This document shows positions 33,774-43,078 of a stretch of 64,000 nt of DNA, piece after piece (position 1 is the first letter of the stretch; every line of letters starts with the position of its first letter). A model generated the notes under the pieces. That model was not told the DNA's origin and did not search any database. It saw nothing but the letters and a program-made list of their open reading frames with translations. The DNA is from Rhizobiales bacterium YIM 77505 (GTDB lineage Bacteria; Pseudomonadota; Alphaproteobacteria; Rhizobiales; Beijerinckiaceae): positions 1,798,001-1,862,000 of the forward strand of contig JQNH01000001.1 of the NCBI GenBank assembly GCA_000745135.1. Direction: 5' to 3'. A program made the translations under genes and the position numbers.

Positions 33774-36700
33774 TCAACTGCACCCTGTCGTGCCGCCGCA
33801 GGTGTCGCACTTCAGGCAGGTGCCGTTGCGGACGAGGGTGAAGTTGGCGCATTCCGGGCAGGCCTCGCCTTCATAGCCCTTCATGCGGGCCTCCGTGCGC
33901 TTGTCCAGGGCGGGAGCGCTGGCGCGCGGAGCAGGGGCCTGGAAGGGAAGATCGAGGATGCCCGTCTCCTGCGCAGGCGCCCCGCCGAGCTCGCCCTTCA
34001 AAGCGGTCGCCCCCTCGATGACGGGGCCTCCCCCACCCTGGATGAGCATGAGGCGGTCGGACTTGCCGCGCACGAGGCCCTTGGAGACCACCTGCGCCGC
34101 AGGCGCGACGGCCGGCGCTCCCCCGCCGCTGCCCGGCAGGCGCGATGTTTCCTCCTCGCCGCGGCCGATCACCGTGTTGCCGATCTCGCTCGGATCCACA
34201 TGGGCGAGGTCCGTGCGGCCGAGATAGGAGATGGCGAGCTCGCGGAAGATGTAGTCGAGGATCGAGGTGGCGTTCTTGATGGCGTCGTTGCCCTGCACGA
34301 AGCCCGCCGGCTCGAAGCGCGTGAAGGTGAAGGCCTCCACATATTCCTCGAGCGGCACGCCGTATTGGAGGCCGAGCGACACCGCGATGGCGAAGTTGTT
34401 CATCATCGCCCGGAAGGCGGCGCCCTCCTTGTGCATGTCGATGAAGATTTCCCCGAGACGACCGTCGTCGTATTCGCCGGTGCGCAAATAGACCTTGTGA
34501 CCGCCCACGATCGCCTTCTGGGTATAACCCTTGCGGCGGTCGGGCATCTTCTCGCGCTCGCGCACCCGCACCCGCTCGACGCGCTCGATGACGCGCTCGA
34601 CGATCTTCTCCGCCACCTGGGCGGCGCGGGCCTGGTTCGGCTGGGCGAGGAGCGCCTCGACAGCCTCGAGCTCGTCCTCCTCCTCGTCGGCGATGAGAGC
34701 CGCGTTCAAGGGCTGAGAGAGCTTGGAGCCGTCGCGGTAGAGGGCGTTCGCTTTGAGCCCCAGCTTCCAGGAGAGCATGTAGGCGTTCTTGCAATCCTCG
34801 ACCGTCGCCTCGTTCGGCATGTTGATGGTCTTGGAGATGGCGCCCGAGATGAAAGGCTGCGCCGCCGCCATCATGCGGATATGGCTCTCCACCGACAGAT
34901 AACGCTTGCCGATGCGCCCACAGGGGTTGGCGCAGTCGAAGACCGGGTAGTGCTCTTGCTTGAGGTGCGGCGCGCCCTCCAGCGTCATCGCCCCGCAGAC
35001 ATGGATGTTGGCCGCCTCGATCTCCTCCTTCGAGAAGCCTAAGAAACGAAGAAGGTCGAAGGACGGGTCGTCCAGCTTCTCGGCCGGGACCTTCAGGGTC
35101 CCCGTCAGGAAGTCGTCGCCCAGCGTCCAGCGGTTGAAGACGAACTTGATGTCGAAGGCGCTCTTGAGGCCGGCTTCCACGGCGGCGATCTTCTCCTCCG
35201 TGAAGCCTTTCGCCTTCAGCGTCGCGTGGTTGACGCCGGGGGCCTGCGCCAGGGAGCCGTGTCCGACCGCATAGGCCTCCATCTTCGCGATTTCGCTCTC
35301 GCGATAGCCAAGCGCACGCAGGGCGTCGGGTACGGCGCGGTTGATGATCTTGAAGTAGCCGCCGCCGGCGAGCTTCTTGAACTTCACCAGCGCGAAGTCA
35401 GGCTCGATGCCGGTGGTGTCACAATCCATCACGAGGCCGATGGTGCCCGTGGGCGCGATCACGGTCGCCTGCGCGTTGCGATAGCCGTGCTGCTGCCCGA
35501 GCACCAGCGCCCGGTCCCAGGCCGCCTTGGCGCGCTCGACGAGGCGTCCATCGGGGCAGGACGCGTGATCGAGCGGCACCGGGTTCGTCTGCAGGAACTC
35601 GTAGCCGAACACCTCCCCATGGGCGGCGCGGCGATGGTTGCGGATGACGCGCAGCATGGCGTCCCTGTTCTCCGCAAAGCGCGGGAAGGGGCCGAGCTCG
35701 GACGCCATCTCCGCGGAGGTCGCATAAGCGACGCCGGTCATGATGGCGGTGAGCGCCCCGCAGATGGCGCGGCCCGCGTCCGAGTCGTAGGGCAGGCCCA
35801 TGGTCATCAGGAGCCCGCCGATATTGGCATAGCCGAGCCCCAGCGTGCGGTACTCGTAGGAGAGCTGCGCGATCTCCTTCGAGGGAAACTGCGCCATCGT
35901 CACCGAGATCTCGAGCACGATGGTCCACAGACGCACCAGATGCTCATAGGCCTCGACATCGAAGCGCTTGCTCTCCCGATCGTAGAAGGCGAGGAGATTC
36001 GCGGAGGCGAGATTGCAGGCCGTATCGTCCAGGAACATGTACTCCGAGCACGGGTTCGACGCCCGGATGCGGCCGCCTGCGGGGCAGGTGTGCCAGTCGT
36101 TCATGGTGGTGTTGAAGTGCAGCCCCGGATCGGCCGAGGCCCAGGCCGCATAGCCGATCTTCTCCCACAGCTCGCGGGCCTTGACCGTCTTCTTTACCTT
36201 GCCGTTGCGATAGACGAGGTTCCAGTCCGCATCGGCCTCGACCGCGCGCAGGAAATCGTCGGTGACCGAGACCGAGTTGTTGGAGTTCTGCCCCGAGACG
36301 GTGAGATAGGCCTCCGAATCCCAGTCGGTGTCGTAGATGTCGAACCGGATGTCGGTGTAGCCCTGGCGCGCGAACTGGATGACCCGCTTGATGTAGTTGT
36401 CGGGCACCTGCGCCCGGCGCGCGAGCTTGATCTCACGCTTCAGGGCCGGGTTCTTGTCCGGATCGAAGCAGGAATCCCCCTCCCCTTCGCAGTTGACGCA
36501 GGCCTTCATCACCGCCTTGAGGTGCTTGGCGCAGATCTTGGAGCCGGTCACGAGGGCGGCGACCTTCTGCTCCTCCTTCACCTTCCAATCGATGTACTCC
36601 TCGATGTCGGGGTGATCGATGTCGACCACCACCATCTTCGCCGCCCGGCGGGTGGTGCCGCCGGACTTGATCGCCCCTGCGGCGCGGTCCCCGATCTTCA

Positions 36701-37472
36701 GGAACGACATCAGCCCTGACGACTTGCCGCCGCCGGAAAGCTTTTCGCCCTCGCCTCGCAGCTTCGAGAAGTTGGATCCCGTGCCGGAGCCGTATTTGAA
36801 CAGGCGCGCCTCGCGCACCCACAGGTCCATGATCCCGCCCTCGTTGACGAGGTCGTCCTCGACGGACTGGATGAAGCAGGCGTGCGGCTGCGGATGCTCG
36901 TAGGCCGAGTTCGACTTGACGAGCTCGCCCGTCCTGAAATCGACGTAGTAATGGCCCTGGCTTGGCCCATCGATGCCGTAGGCCCAATGCAGCCCGGTGT
37001 TGAACCATTGCGGGGAATTGGGAGCGCACATCTGCATGGCGAGCTGGTAGCGCAACTCGTCGTAGAAGGCGGAGGCGTCCTCCTCCGAGGAGAAGTAGCC
37101 CCCCTTCCAACCCCAATACGCCCAGCAGCCGGCAAGCCGGTCGAAGACTTCCTTCGCAGAACGCTCCGAGCCATAGCGCTCATGCTCGGGGAGCGCCGCA
37201 AGGGCCGCCTCATCCGGGACCGAGCGCCAGAGGAACGAGGGAACGTCGTTCTCCTCCACCTTCTTCAGCCGCGCCGGCACGCCCGCCTTGCGGAAATACT
37301 TCTGGGCCAGGACATCGACGGCCACCTGGCTCCAGGTCTCCGGAGCCTCGATGTTCTCCTGCCGGAACACGGTGGAACCATCCGGATTGCGGATCTCGCT
37401 CGTCGCGAGCCTGAACCTGATCGTCTCATAAGGAGACCGCCCCGCCGCCGTATACCGCCGCTCGATCCGCAT
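33774..37472 (-). CDS. nrdJ: Vitamin B12-dependent (class II) ribonucleotide reductase
   Basis: Reduces ribonucleotides to deoxyribonucleotides using adenosylcobalamin, so it works with or without oxygen. The start is ATG at 37472 (a TTG at 37481 is in frame); 1232 residues. Recognisable segments are [38 protein letters not shown], the active-site run [20 protein letters not shown] and [20 protein letters not shown]. The C-terminus carries a cysteine-rich tail ([16 protein letters not shown]) that re-reduces the active site. The length fits the alphaproteobacterial long NrdJ/NrdZ type. The region upstream (37473-38349) may hold NrdR-like boxes. No class I nrdAB genes are in the window. Confidence 0.96.
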   Translation of the reverse strand: MRIERRYTAAGRSPYETIRFRLATSEIRNPDGSTVFRQENIEAPETWSQVAVDVLAQKYFRKAGVPARLKKVEENDVPSFLWRSVPDEAALAALPEHERYGSERSAKEVFDRLAGCWAYWGWKGGYFSSEEDASAFYDELRYQLAMQMCAPNSPQWFNTGLHWAYGIDGPSQGHYYVDFRTGELVKSNSAYEHPQPHACFIQSVEDDLVNEGGIMDLWVREARLFKYGSGTGSNFSKLRGEGEKLSGGGKSSGLMSFLKIGDRAAGAIKSGGTTRRAAKMVVVDIDHPDIEEYIDWKVKEEQKVAALVTGSKICAKHLKAVMKACVNCEGEGDSCFDPDKNPALKREIKLARRAQVPDNYIKRVIQFARQGYTDIRFDIYDTDWDSEAYLTVSGQNSNNSVSVTDDFLRAVEADADWNLVYRNGKVKKTVKARELWEKIGYAAWASADPGLHFNTTMNDWHTCPAGGRIRASNPCSEYMFLDDTACNLASANLLAFYDRESKRFDVEAYEHLVRLWTIVLEISVTMAQFPSKEIAQLSYEYRTLGLGYANIGGLLMTMGLPYDSDAGRAICGALTAIMTGVAYATSAEMASELGPFPRFAENRDAMLRVIRNHRRAAHGEVFGYEFLQTNPVPLDHASCPDGRLVERAKAAWDRALVLGQQHGYRNAQATVIAPTGTIGLVMDCDTTGIEPDFALVKFKKLAGGGYFKIINRAVPDALRALGYRESEIAKMEAYAVGHGSLAQAPGVNHATLKAKGFTEEKIAAVEAGLKSAFDIKFVFNRWTLGDDFLTGTLKVPAEKLDDPSFDLLRFLGFSKEEIEAANIHVCGAMTLEGAPHLKQEHYPVFDCANPCGRIGKRYLSVESHIRMMAAAQPFISGAISKTINMPNEATVEDCKNAYMLSWKLGLKANALYRDGSKLSQPLNAALIADEEEDELEAVEALLAQPNQARAAQVAEKIVERVIERVERVRVREREKMPDRRKGYTQKAIVGGHKVYLRTGEYDDGRLGEIFIDMHKEGAAFRAMMNNFAIAVSLGLQYGVPLEEYVEAFTFTRFEPAGFVQGNDAIKNATSILDYIFRELAISYLGRTDLAHVDPSEIGNTVIGRGEEETSRLPGSGGGAPAVAPAAQVVSKGLVRGKSDRLMLIQGGGGPVIEGATALKGELGGAPAQETGILDLPFQAPAPRASAPALDKRTEARMKGYEGEACPECANFTLVRNGTCLKCDTCGGTTGCS

Positions 37473-38349
37473 CGATTTCAACCCCTATTCCGGAGACAAG
37501 CGTCCCCGTCCGCGCCGCCGCGCGGCTCACCCGCCCCAGATGATCTGTTCACGCCCCCGCGGCGCCTTGGCGGCGCCGACTGTTTCGTTTCGGCAGAACG
37601 CCTTCTCCACCCCTTCATGGCACGCCACCTCGACGCCAGACCGCAAGACCTGGCGTAAGCCGCTCGAAACCTGCCCTTGGGGGTGTTGGCTCGCCCTTTC
37701 GGACCAGCCGCCGCGTTCTGTCGGCAACCCCTGAAGGCTAAGACCGCCAACGGCTCTTCGTCAAGAACTAGTGTTGCCGCCCCGAGTTCCCCGCTAGATG
37801 TTGTGACGAGGCTGTTAAATCTGTGGATATCTTCACCGTCCTCGTTAAGCCTCGGAAGAGTCTCGCAGAATCAATAGATTCCTACAGCGGCGCGCAAAGC
37901 CGGGCGCAGGAACATGCGCGCACGGCAGGCCCGATCGCCGGCATCGCCTCTTGACAGCAGACCTGGAGCATGTCCGCAAAAGACGGCATCGATGGAACGG
38001 GATGCAAGCTGTTCCGAGGCCGAGAAGACTCGCTGTCCCGCGCTAGCCGACTCACAGGCGACGCCTCCTTTTGGACATCGCAGAATCAAGAGGACGCGTG
38101 CGCTCGCCCCGCTCCCATTCCTGCCTTGGCTGGATCCGGCCCGGCCGGAGCGTCGACCATCGCGCCTACAGGCCGGCGCCAGCGCTCCGGCCAGGAGGCG
38201 GGGACGATGGCCCGCGGCCCACGCGCCCTGGACGGGGCGGCCTGGAACGGGTCTCCAAGCGTCATCCCCCTGATGGCGGCCCGCCGGCCGCTGGACTTCG
38301 CCGACCACCGAGGCCATAGTCCGGGCCGATTTCGGACCTCGGCAAGGCC
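37473..38349. other. Long divergent intergenic region between nrdJ and the NDUFA12-family gene
   Basis: No credible gene; the overlapping short frames lack family features. Near 37759-37804 two weak NrdR-box-like segments (ending TAGTGT and GATGTTGT on the plus strand) are 30 bases apart. A hairpin CGCCAGACC/GGTCTTGCGG-type fold is possible near 37631-37655. No cobalamin riboswitch core (AGCCAGGAGACCTGCC-like) was found. Confidence 0.4.
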
Positions 38350-38799
38350 ATGACCGTCAAGGAATTCCTGCTGCAGTTCTTCACCTGGTGGAACGGCCAG
38401 ACGCTCGGCACCCGCTTCTACACCTGGCGCCATGGGCAGTTCGTCGGTGAGGATGAATTCGGCAACAAGTACTACCGGGCCCAAGGGCCGCTCATCGATC
38501 CCTCCGCCGGGCCGGAGCGGCGGTGGGTGATCTACAACGGGGAAGCGGATTTCTCCCGGGTGCCGCCGGGCTGGCGGGGTTGGCTCACCCACACCGTCGA
38601 CGTGCCTCCGAGCCAGGAGGACTATAGGCCGCGGGAATGGCAGAAGCCGCACTTGCCCAATATGACCGGCACGCCCTACGCCTACCGCCCTCGCGGCTCG
38701 CTTCTCGCTGAGGCCCAGCGCCCGGCGGCGACTGGCGACTATGTGCCCTGGACGCCCGAAGGTCAGACCGCCGGCCCGCAGGGCACGAAAACCTACTGA
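38350..38799 (+). CDS. Complex I accessory subunit, NDUFA12 family
   Basis: This 149-residue protein resembles mitochondrial NDUFA12 (B17.2), a supernumerary subunit of NADH:ubiquinone oxidoreductase found in alphaproteobacteria. Key parts are FYTWRHGQFVGEDEFGNKYY, RRWVIYNGEADFSRVPPGWR and GWLTHTVDVPPSQ. It sits on the peripheral arm of complex I at the inner membrane. The stop overlaps the start of the cupin gene by one base (TGATG), so the two are coupled. The other complex I genes are not in the window, as is usual for this subunit. Confidence 0.93.
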   Translation: MTVKEFLLQFFTWWNGQTLGTRFYTWRHGQFVGEDEFGNKYYRAQGPLIDPSAGPERRWVIYNGEADFSRVPPGWRGWLTHTVDVPPSQEDYRPREWQKPHLPNMTGTPYAYRPRGSLLAEAQRPAATGDYVPWTPEGQTAGPQGTKTY

Positions 38800-39134
38800 T
38801 GCCGCGTCCCAAGGCCGAGCCCACCGTCCTCATCGACAACGAGCGGGTTGTCGTCACCCGCTGGAGCTTCGCGGCCGGGGCGGAAACCGGCTGGCACCGC
38901 CACGGCCACGACTATGTGGTCGTGCCCCTCGAGGACGGGAAGTTGATCCTCGAGGAGCCCGGCGGCGGCACCCGCGAGGCGGTGCTTGAGAACGGCATCC
39001 CCTACTTCCGGCACGAGGGTGTCGAGCACAACGTCATCAACGGCTCCGGCCGGGCCTATGCCTTCCTCGAGATCGAGATCAAGCGCAGCTCGCAGCCTCG
39101 TGGACCAGCATCCGATCAGACTGGTTCAGGGTAG
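38799..39134 (+). CDS. Small cupin-domain protein
   Basis: This 111-residue protein has a single cupin barrel. Metal-ligand candidates are His residues in GWHRHGHDYVVVPLEDG (cupin motif 1) and in FRHEGVEHNVIN (motif 2). The one-base overlap with the NDUFA12-family gene indicates a two-gene operon. Small cupins may bind metals, sugars or act as enzymes; nothing in the sequence decides the substrate. Ends in a polar tail. Confidence 0.85.
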   Translation: MPRPKAEPTVLIDNERVVVTRWSFAAGAETGWHRHGHDYVVVPLEDGKLILEEPGGGTREAVLENGIPYFRHEGVEHNVINGSGRAYAFLEIEIKRSSQPRGPASDQTGSG

Positions 39135-39163
39135 GGAAAGAGAAGCGCCGTAGTTCTCTTCCC
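39134..39163. terminator. Possible terminator hairpin
   Basis: GGGAAAGAGAA pairs with TTCTCTTCCC across a nine-base loop, with one bulged A, directly after the cupin stop and before the convergent DUF72 gene. It lacks a long T tract. Confidence 0.4.
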
Positions 39164-39197
39164 GTCGATTCGCTCTGACTTCGATCCAGGGCGCGCT

Positions 39198-39986
39198 TCA
39201 CCCACCCAAGCGCTCGATCAGCGCCATCGCAGCGGCGGGATTTCGCACCTTCGCGGCGCTGATGAAATAGACGAAGCAATCCCGTTGCTTTGGGGGAGCG
39301 GTCTTGCTGCAGACGCGCGGCAGGTCCGCCGGCACTCCGCCTGCGGCCCAGGTCTGGAAGCGCTTCGCCCAGGCATCCAGGGCGGACGGCGGATAGCCGG
39401 CCGGCTCCTCCTCTAATGCGCGCTGCAAGCGGGCATAGACGAACTCGGCGGTCACATCCGCGAGGGCGGGATACTTCTCCGATTCGGCGAAGACGACCGC
39501 GACCTCATGCCTCCGCAGGAGCTCGATGAAGTCCGCGGCGAGAAAGCTGTCATGGCGCACCTCGATAGCATGGCGAAGCGGGATCCCGTCCTGCTCCTTC
39601 GGCAGGAGCGCCAGGAAGGCGCCGACATCGGCGGAGTCGAACCGCTTGGTCGGAGCGAACTGCCAGAGAATGGGCCCAAGCTTGTGCCCGAGTTCCGTCA
39701 CGCCGCTCTGAAGGAAACGGTCGATGGAGGGACCCGCCTCGGCGAGGACCGTCCGCTGAGCCGCAAAGCGCGGCGCCTTGAGGGAGAAAACGAAATCGTC
39801 CGGCGTCTCCTGGAACCATTTGCGGAAGCTTGCCGGAGTCTGCGTCCGATAGAAGGTGCCGTTGATCTCGATCGATGTCAGTCGGCGGCTGGCATATTCG
39901 AGCTCGCGGGCGTGGGGCAGTCCAGGCGGATAGAACGAGCCTCGCCAGGGCTCGAAGGTCCACCCGCCGACGCCGACCCGGATCAT
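39198..39986 (-). CDS. DUF72-domain protein
   Basis: From the ATG at 39986 (strong GGAGGAGGG upstream) the protein has 262 residues. It begins MIRVGVGGWTFEPWRGSFYP, typical of DUF72 (YecE-like TIM-barrel) proteins, and continues with SIEINGTFYRTQTPASFRKW and HAIEVRHDSF. Residues near the end (CFVYFISAAKVRNPAAAMAL) also match the family. The fold is a triosephosphate-isomerase-type barrel; the biochemical role is not established. Longer upstream frames read through the neighbouring DUF1236 gene in another frame and are not real. Confidence 0.92.
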   Translation of the reverse strand: MIRVGVGGWTFEPWRGSFYPPGLPHARELEYASRRLTSIEINGTFYRTQTPASFRKWFQETPDDFVFSLKAPRFAAQRTVLAEAGPSIDRFLQSGVTELGHKLGPILWQFAPTKRFDSADVGAFLALLPKEQDGIPLRHAIEVRHDSFLAADFIELLRRHEVAVVFAESEKYPALADVTAEFVYARLQRALEEEPAGYPPSALDAWAKRFQTWAAGGVPADLPRVCSKTAPPKQRDCFVYFISAAKVRNPAAAMALIERLGG

Positions 39987-40141
39987 CCTTCCCTCCTCCT
40001 GGCTGTTCAGAGGGAAGGATATCGAGGCTTTGCGCGAAGTCAGCCGTTCGGCCGCATCGAGATTGCCGACGGCCGCATCACGACGGCGAGAGGCGGCCGT
40101 CGGCCGCCTCTCTGACGGTTCGACCCTGGGGCCAGGATGAT

Positions 40142-40549
40142 CTACTGGATGACCTGCACGATCCGGCGGGAGCTCGGATCCACCAGGACGACACGGTCGT
40201 TGACCACCGTGTAGCGATACTCCCGCACCCCATACTCCGCCGGGACCTCGTAGTAGGTCACCCCCTGCGCCGGAAGGACGGCGCCGACCTGGACGGCTCC
40301 GTCCCAGCGGTAGGACGGAACGTTCCGGGTGACCACATACTGCCGGAACTTGGGCTGCTCGGCTTCGGCCAGGCCGCCAACGATGGCGCCGGTGACGCCG
40401 CCGACCGCGGCGCCCACCGGACCGCCGACAATGGCGCCGCCGACGGCGCCGGTCGCCGCGCCGGCCGCCGCACCGCCGCCGCTCTGGGCGAGAGCCGGCG
40501 CCGTCAAAAGGGCCAGGATGGCGCCCGTTGCAAGAATCGTCTGTCGCAT
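40142..40549 (-). CDS. DUF1236-family secreted protein
   Basis: This 135-residue protein has a signal peptide ending APALA (residue 21). A glycine-zipper-like stretch (about 24-60; AVGGAIVGGPVGAAVGGVTG) follows, then a C-terminal beta-rich domain ending in YRYTVVNDRVVLVDPSSRRI, which is characteristic of DUF1236. The glycine zipper could insert into the outer membrane. These proteins are common in Hyphomicrobiales with unknown role. Confidence 0.88.
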   Translation of the reverse strand: MRQTILATGAILALLTAPALAQSGGGAAAGAATGAVGGAIVGGPVGAAVGGVTGAIVGGLAEAEQPKFRQYVVTRNVPSYRWDGAVQVGAVLPAQGVTYYEVPAEYGVREYRYTVVNDRVVLVDPSSRRIVQVIQ

Positions 40550-40778
40550 CTGTATGCTCCTCCAAGGTGTCTGGAGCTTAACCCCCGATGACGAACCTGG
40601 TTCCGGCCGCGCTTGCGCCAGAACCGGCGGCCCTTCACCTTTCTGTCTCTTTTCAATGCTTTAGGCGCTGAGAGCTCTCTTGGTTCCGCCGGGCGGACTG
40701 AGGCATGGAGTGCCCTGGGGCGGTTGCGCTCGCCCGCGCGATGCGAAACATTGGCGCGGGCTTCAGGCGGAGGAATTG

Positions 40779-41654
40779 ATGCGCGCAATGCAGCGAATTT
40801 TCGCGGCGAGCCTTCTTGCCGCAAGTGGCGTGGCAAGCGGGCAGGCGCTCGCGGCTACCTGCCAGGACCCGGCCGGATTCGAGAAATGGCTCGGCGACAT
40901 CCGCCGAGAGGCGGCCGCGCAGGGCATCTCGCAGCAGGCGATCAATGCCGGGCTCGCCGGCGTCGCCTATGACCAGAGCGTCATCCGAAGGGACCGCGGA
41001 CAGCGCTTCTTCCGCCAAAGCTTCGAGCAATTCGCGGCGAAAATGGTGCCGCCCTACCGCATCCAGAAAGGCTCGAGCCTCCTTCGTCAGCATGCGGGCC
41101 TCCTCGCCCGCATCGAGGAGCGTTTCGGCGTCCCTGGTCCCATCCTCGTGGCCATCTGGGGGCTTGAGAGCGACTTTGGCGCAGCGCGCGGCAACCTGCC
41201 CGTCTTACGCTCCGTTGCCACGCTCGCCTATGACTGCCGACGCTCAGATCTGTTTCGGGAGCAGCTCTTCGCAGCCCTGAAGATCATCGACCGGGGCGAT
41301 CTCACCCCTGGCGACATGCGCGGCGCCTGGGCCGGAGAGATCGGCCAAACCCAGTTCATGGCAGCGAACTACCTGAAATACGCCGTGGATTTCGACGGCG
41401 ACGGACGCCGAGACCTTATCCGCAGCGTGCCCGATGTGCTCGCCTCCACCGCCAACTACCTCAGAGCCCATGGCTGGCAGCGGGGTGGCGGCTGGGATCC
41501 GGGATCGCCGAACTATGCGGCGCTGCGAGAGTGGAACAAGTCGGCGGTCTATGCACAGACGATCGGCTATTTCGCCTCGCGGCTCGCCGGGAGCAGCTCG
41601 CGGGCGAGCGATGACCGGCGCGTCGGCGCGAGCGCCTCGCCGGCCGCTCGGTGA
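40779..41654 (+). CDS. Lytic murein transglycosylase (MltB/SLT_2 family)
   Basis: From the ATG at 40779 (GGAGGA just upstream) the protein has 291 residues with a signal peptide ending ALAA (about 26). The SLT_2 domain spans about 29-275. The catalytic acid is Glu130 in VAIWGLESDFG. Further family motifs are GEIGQTQFMAANYLKYAVDF and SVPDVLASTANYL. The enzyme cleaves the glycan strands of peptidoglycan with formation of 1,6-anhydro ends. It is divergent from the DUF1236 gene and convergent with an L,D-transpeptidase gene, forming a small cell-wall group. Confidence 0.93.
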   Translation: MRAMQRIFAASLLAASGVASGQALAATCQDPAGFEKWLGDIRREAAAQGISQQAINAGLAGVAYDQSVIRRDRGQRFFRQSFEQFAAKMVPPYRIQKGSSLLRQHAGLLARIEERFGVPGPILVAIWGLESDFGAARGNLPVLRSVATLAYDCRRSDLFREQLFAALKIIDRGDLTPGDMRGAWAGEIGQTQFMAANYLKYAVDFDGDGRRDLIRSVPDVLASTANYLRAHGWQRGGGWDPGSPNYAALREWNKSAVYAQTIGYFASRLAGSSSRASDDRRVGASASPAAR

Positions 41655-41750
41655 CGGTTCGCGGGAGGAACGATGGGCATGTAGGGTCTTCCCTGGCGCG
41701 GTGGCTGCCGCTGCAACGAAACGCGCTTCCCAGAGAGGGCTGAGGGTTCC

Positions 41751-42485
41751 TCAGGCCAGCACCACCACCTTGGTGCCGAGCGGGACGCGATCGTAGAGGT
41801 CGATGGCATCCTGGTTGATCATCCGGATGCAGCCGGACGACACGTTGGTGCCGATCGTCCAGGGCTCCACGGTGCCATGGATGCGGTAGAGTGTGTCCTT
41901 TCCGTTCTGCCATAGGTACATGGCGCGGGCGCCGAGAGGGTTGCGCGGACCACCCGGCACGCCAAGGCCGCCCGGAAGCTGGGTGAGCTCCTTGCGGATC
42001 TCGGGCTGGCGCTGGATCATCTCTTTGGGAGGATACCAGTCAGGCCACTCCTGCTTGTCATTGATCGTCGCAGTGCCGGACCAGGCAAAGCCCTCCCGGC
42101 CGACGCCGACCCCGTAGCGGGTGGCGCGCCCCCCCTCCTCGACGAGGTACAGGTAGCGCTGGCGCGGATCGACGATTACGGTCCCGGGGGCCTCCTGTGT
42201 GGGAAAGGCGACTCGCCTGCGCAAGAAGGCTGGATTGATCCGCGACAAAGGCGCGGCCGGCACAGGAAAGCGCTCCCCCGGGACTGGGCCATAGATGGCA
42301 TAGGACTCAGGAGGCCTCTCCGGCGACGGTTCTGGCGCGAGATCCGGCTCCGGCGGCTCCCAGGGAAGGGCCATCTGTGGCTGCGGCGCAGGCGTGTTAA
42401 CGCAGGCAGCCAACCCCGCCACGAGGATCGCGCCCCCACCCGAGACCACCGCGCGACGACTGATCCCCGGCATCGCTTGCTCCAT
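41751..42485 (-). CDS. L,D-transpeptidase lipoprotein (ErfK/YbiS-like)
   Basis: From the ATG at 42485 (AAGGA upstream) the protein has 244 residues. The N-terminus has a twin-Arg-like pair (SRRAVV) and a lipobox LAAC (Cys28), so it is probably a lipoprotein. A Pro-rich linker (about 30-80) leads to a YkuD domain (about 100-244) with His203 in YRIHGT and the nucleophile Cys219 in SSGCIRM. It forms 3-3 peptidoglycan crosslinks or anchors outer-membrane proteins. It is smaller than the protein at 1126-2385 and has no peptidoglycan-binding domain. Confidence 0.92.
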   Translation of the reverse strand: MEQAMPGISRRAVVSGGGAILVAGLAACVNTPAPQPQMALPWEPPEPDLAPEPSPERPPESYAIYGPVPGERFPVPAAPLSRINPAFLRRRVAFPTQEAPGTVIVDPRQRYLYLVEEGGRATRYGVGVGREGFAWSGTATINDKQEWPDWYPPKEMIQRQPEIRKELTQLPGGLGVPGGPRNPLGARAMYLWQNGKDTLYRIHGTVEPWTIGTNVSSGCIRMINQDAIDLYDRVPLGTKVVVLA

Positions 42486-42540
42486 CTCGTCCTTTAAGAG
42501 CCCTGACGTGGCCCGTGCACCCGAGCAACCCTCGCGGTGG

Positions 42541-42930
42541 TCAGCGCCATGGCATGATGGGTGCGATGCTGTAGCAGACCTCGCGCTGAAGGATGAGCCC
42601 CTGCGTCGGCGCAATCCTGCGCTCGACAAGACCGCCGTCCCGGCAGCCGCCAGCGATTCCGGTGTACCGGTAAGCGACCCGCTTCACCCGCGCCTTGTAG
42701 AGCGCACGCTTGCGCATGGTGGCGGCTCTCGGGCGGGCGGCCGCCTTCACAACCCTCTTCGTGCGCACCACCACTTTGCGCCGAAAGGTGCCGGGAACGG
42801 GCGTGTGCTCGATGATCAGCGTCGTGCCCCACTGGTGCTCGATGTGAACGGGATAAACGGACTGGCCGGCCTGTGCTGCCCCCCAGCCGAGGCCGGTCAG
42901 CGCGAGGCTGAGAGCGAGAAGTCGGATCAT
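42541..42930 (-). CDS. Small secreted basic hypothetical protein
   Basis: From the ATG at 42930 (GAGGA upstream) the protein has 129 residues, with a signal peptide ending AAQA (about 21). The middle is rich in Arg, Lys and Val (RRKVVVRTKRVVKAAARPRA) and the C-terminus has two cysteines (GGCRDGG, EVCYSI). It lies upstream of the L,D-transpeptidase on the same strand, 55 bases away, probably co-transcribed. No family is recognised; the basic sequence suggests binding to an acidic polymer. Confidence 0.75.
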   Translation of the reverse strand: MIRLLALSLALTGLGWGAAQAGQSVYPVHIEHQWGTTLIIEHTPVPGTFRRKVVVRTKRVVKAAARPRAATMRKRALYKARVKRVAYRYTGIAGGCRDGGLVERRIAPTQGLILQREVCYSIAPIMPWR

Positions 42931-43078
42931 GGCGTGGTCCTCGGAGCGTCGCCCCAACCTTGGCCGCTCCCTACGACAACGTGAGCGAAGCAGAGCCGTT
43001 CCCTTCGCGCGCAAGCGCGCCCTGTTGCCGCCGCTGGCCCGATCCTTATTCTCGGGACGAGCACGAAGGAGGAGCCGA

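Noticed and set aside
37871-38317. Minus-strand frame of 148 codons upstream of nrdJ
   Set aside because: Arg/Gly-rich composition typical of GC-driven spurious frames; no ribosome site or recognisable feature.
37473-38349. Cobalamin riboswitch upstream of nrdJ
   Set aside because: No B12-box-like core or characteristic helices could be found by eye in the leader; class II reductases often lack one.
39198-40565. Single 455-codon protein joining DUF72 to an upstream Arg/Gly-rich region
   Set aside because: The upstream part is a shadow of the DUF1236 gene in another frame; the DUF72 domain starts at an ATG with a strong ribosome site at 39986.
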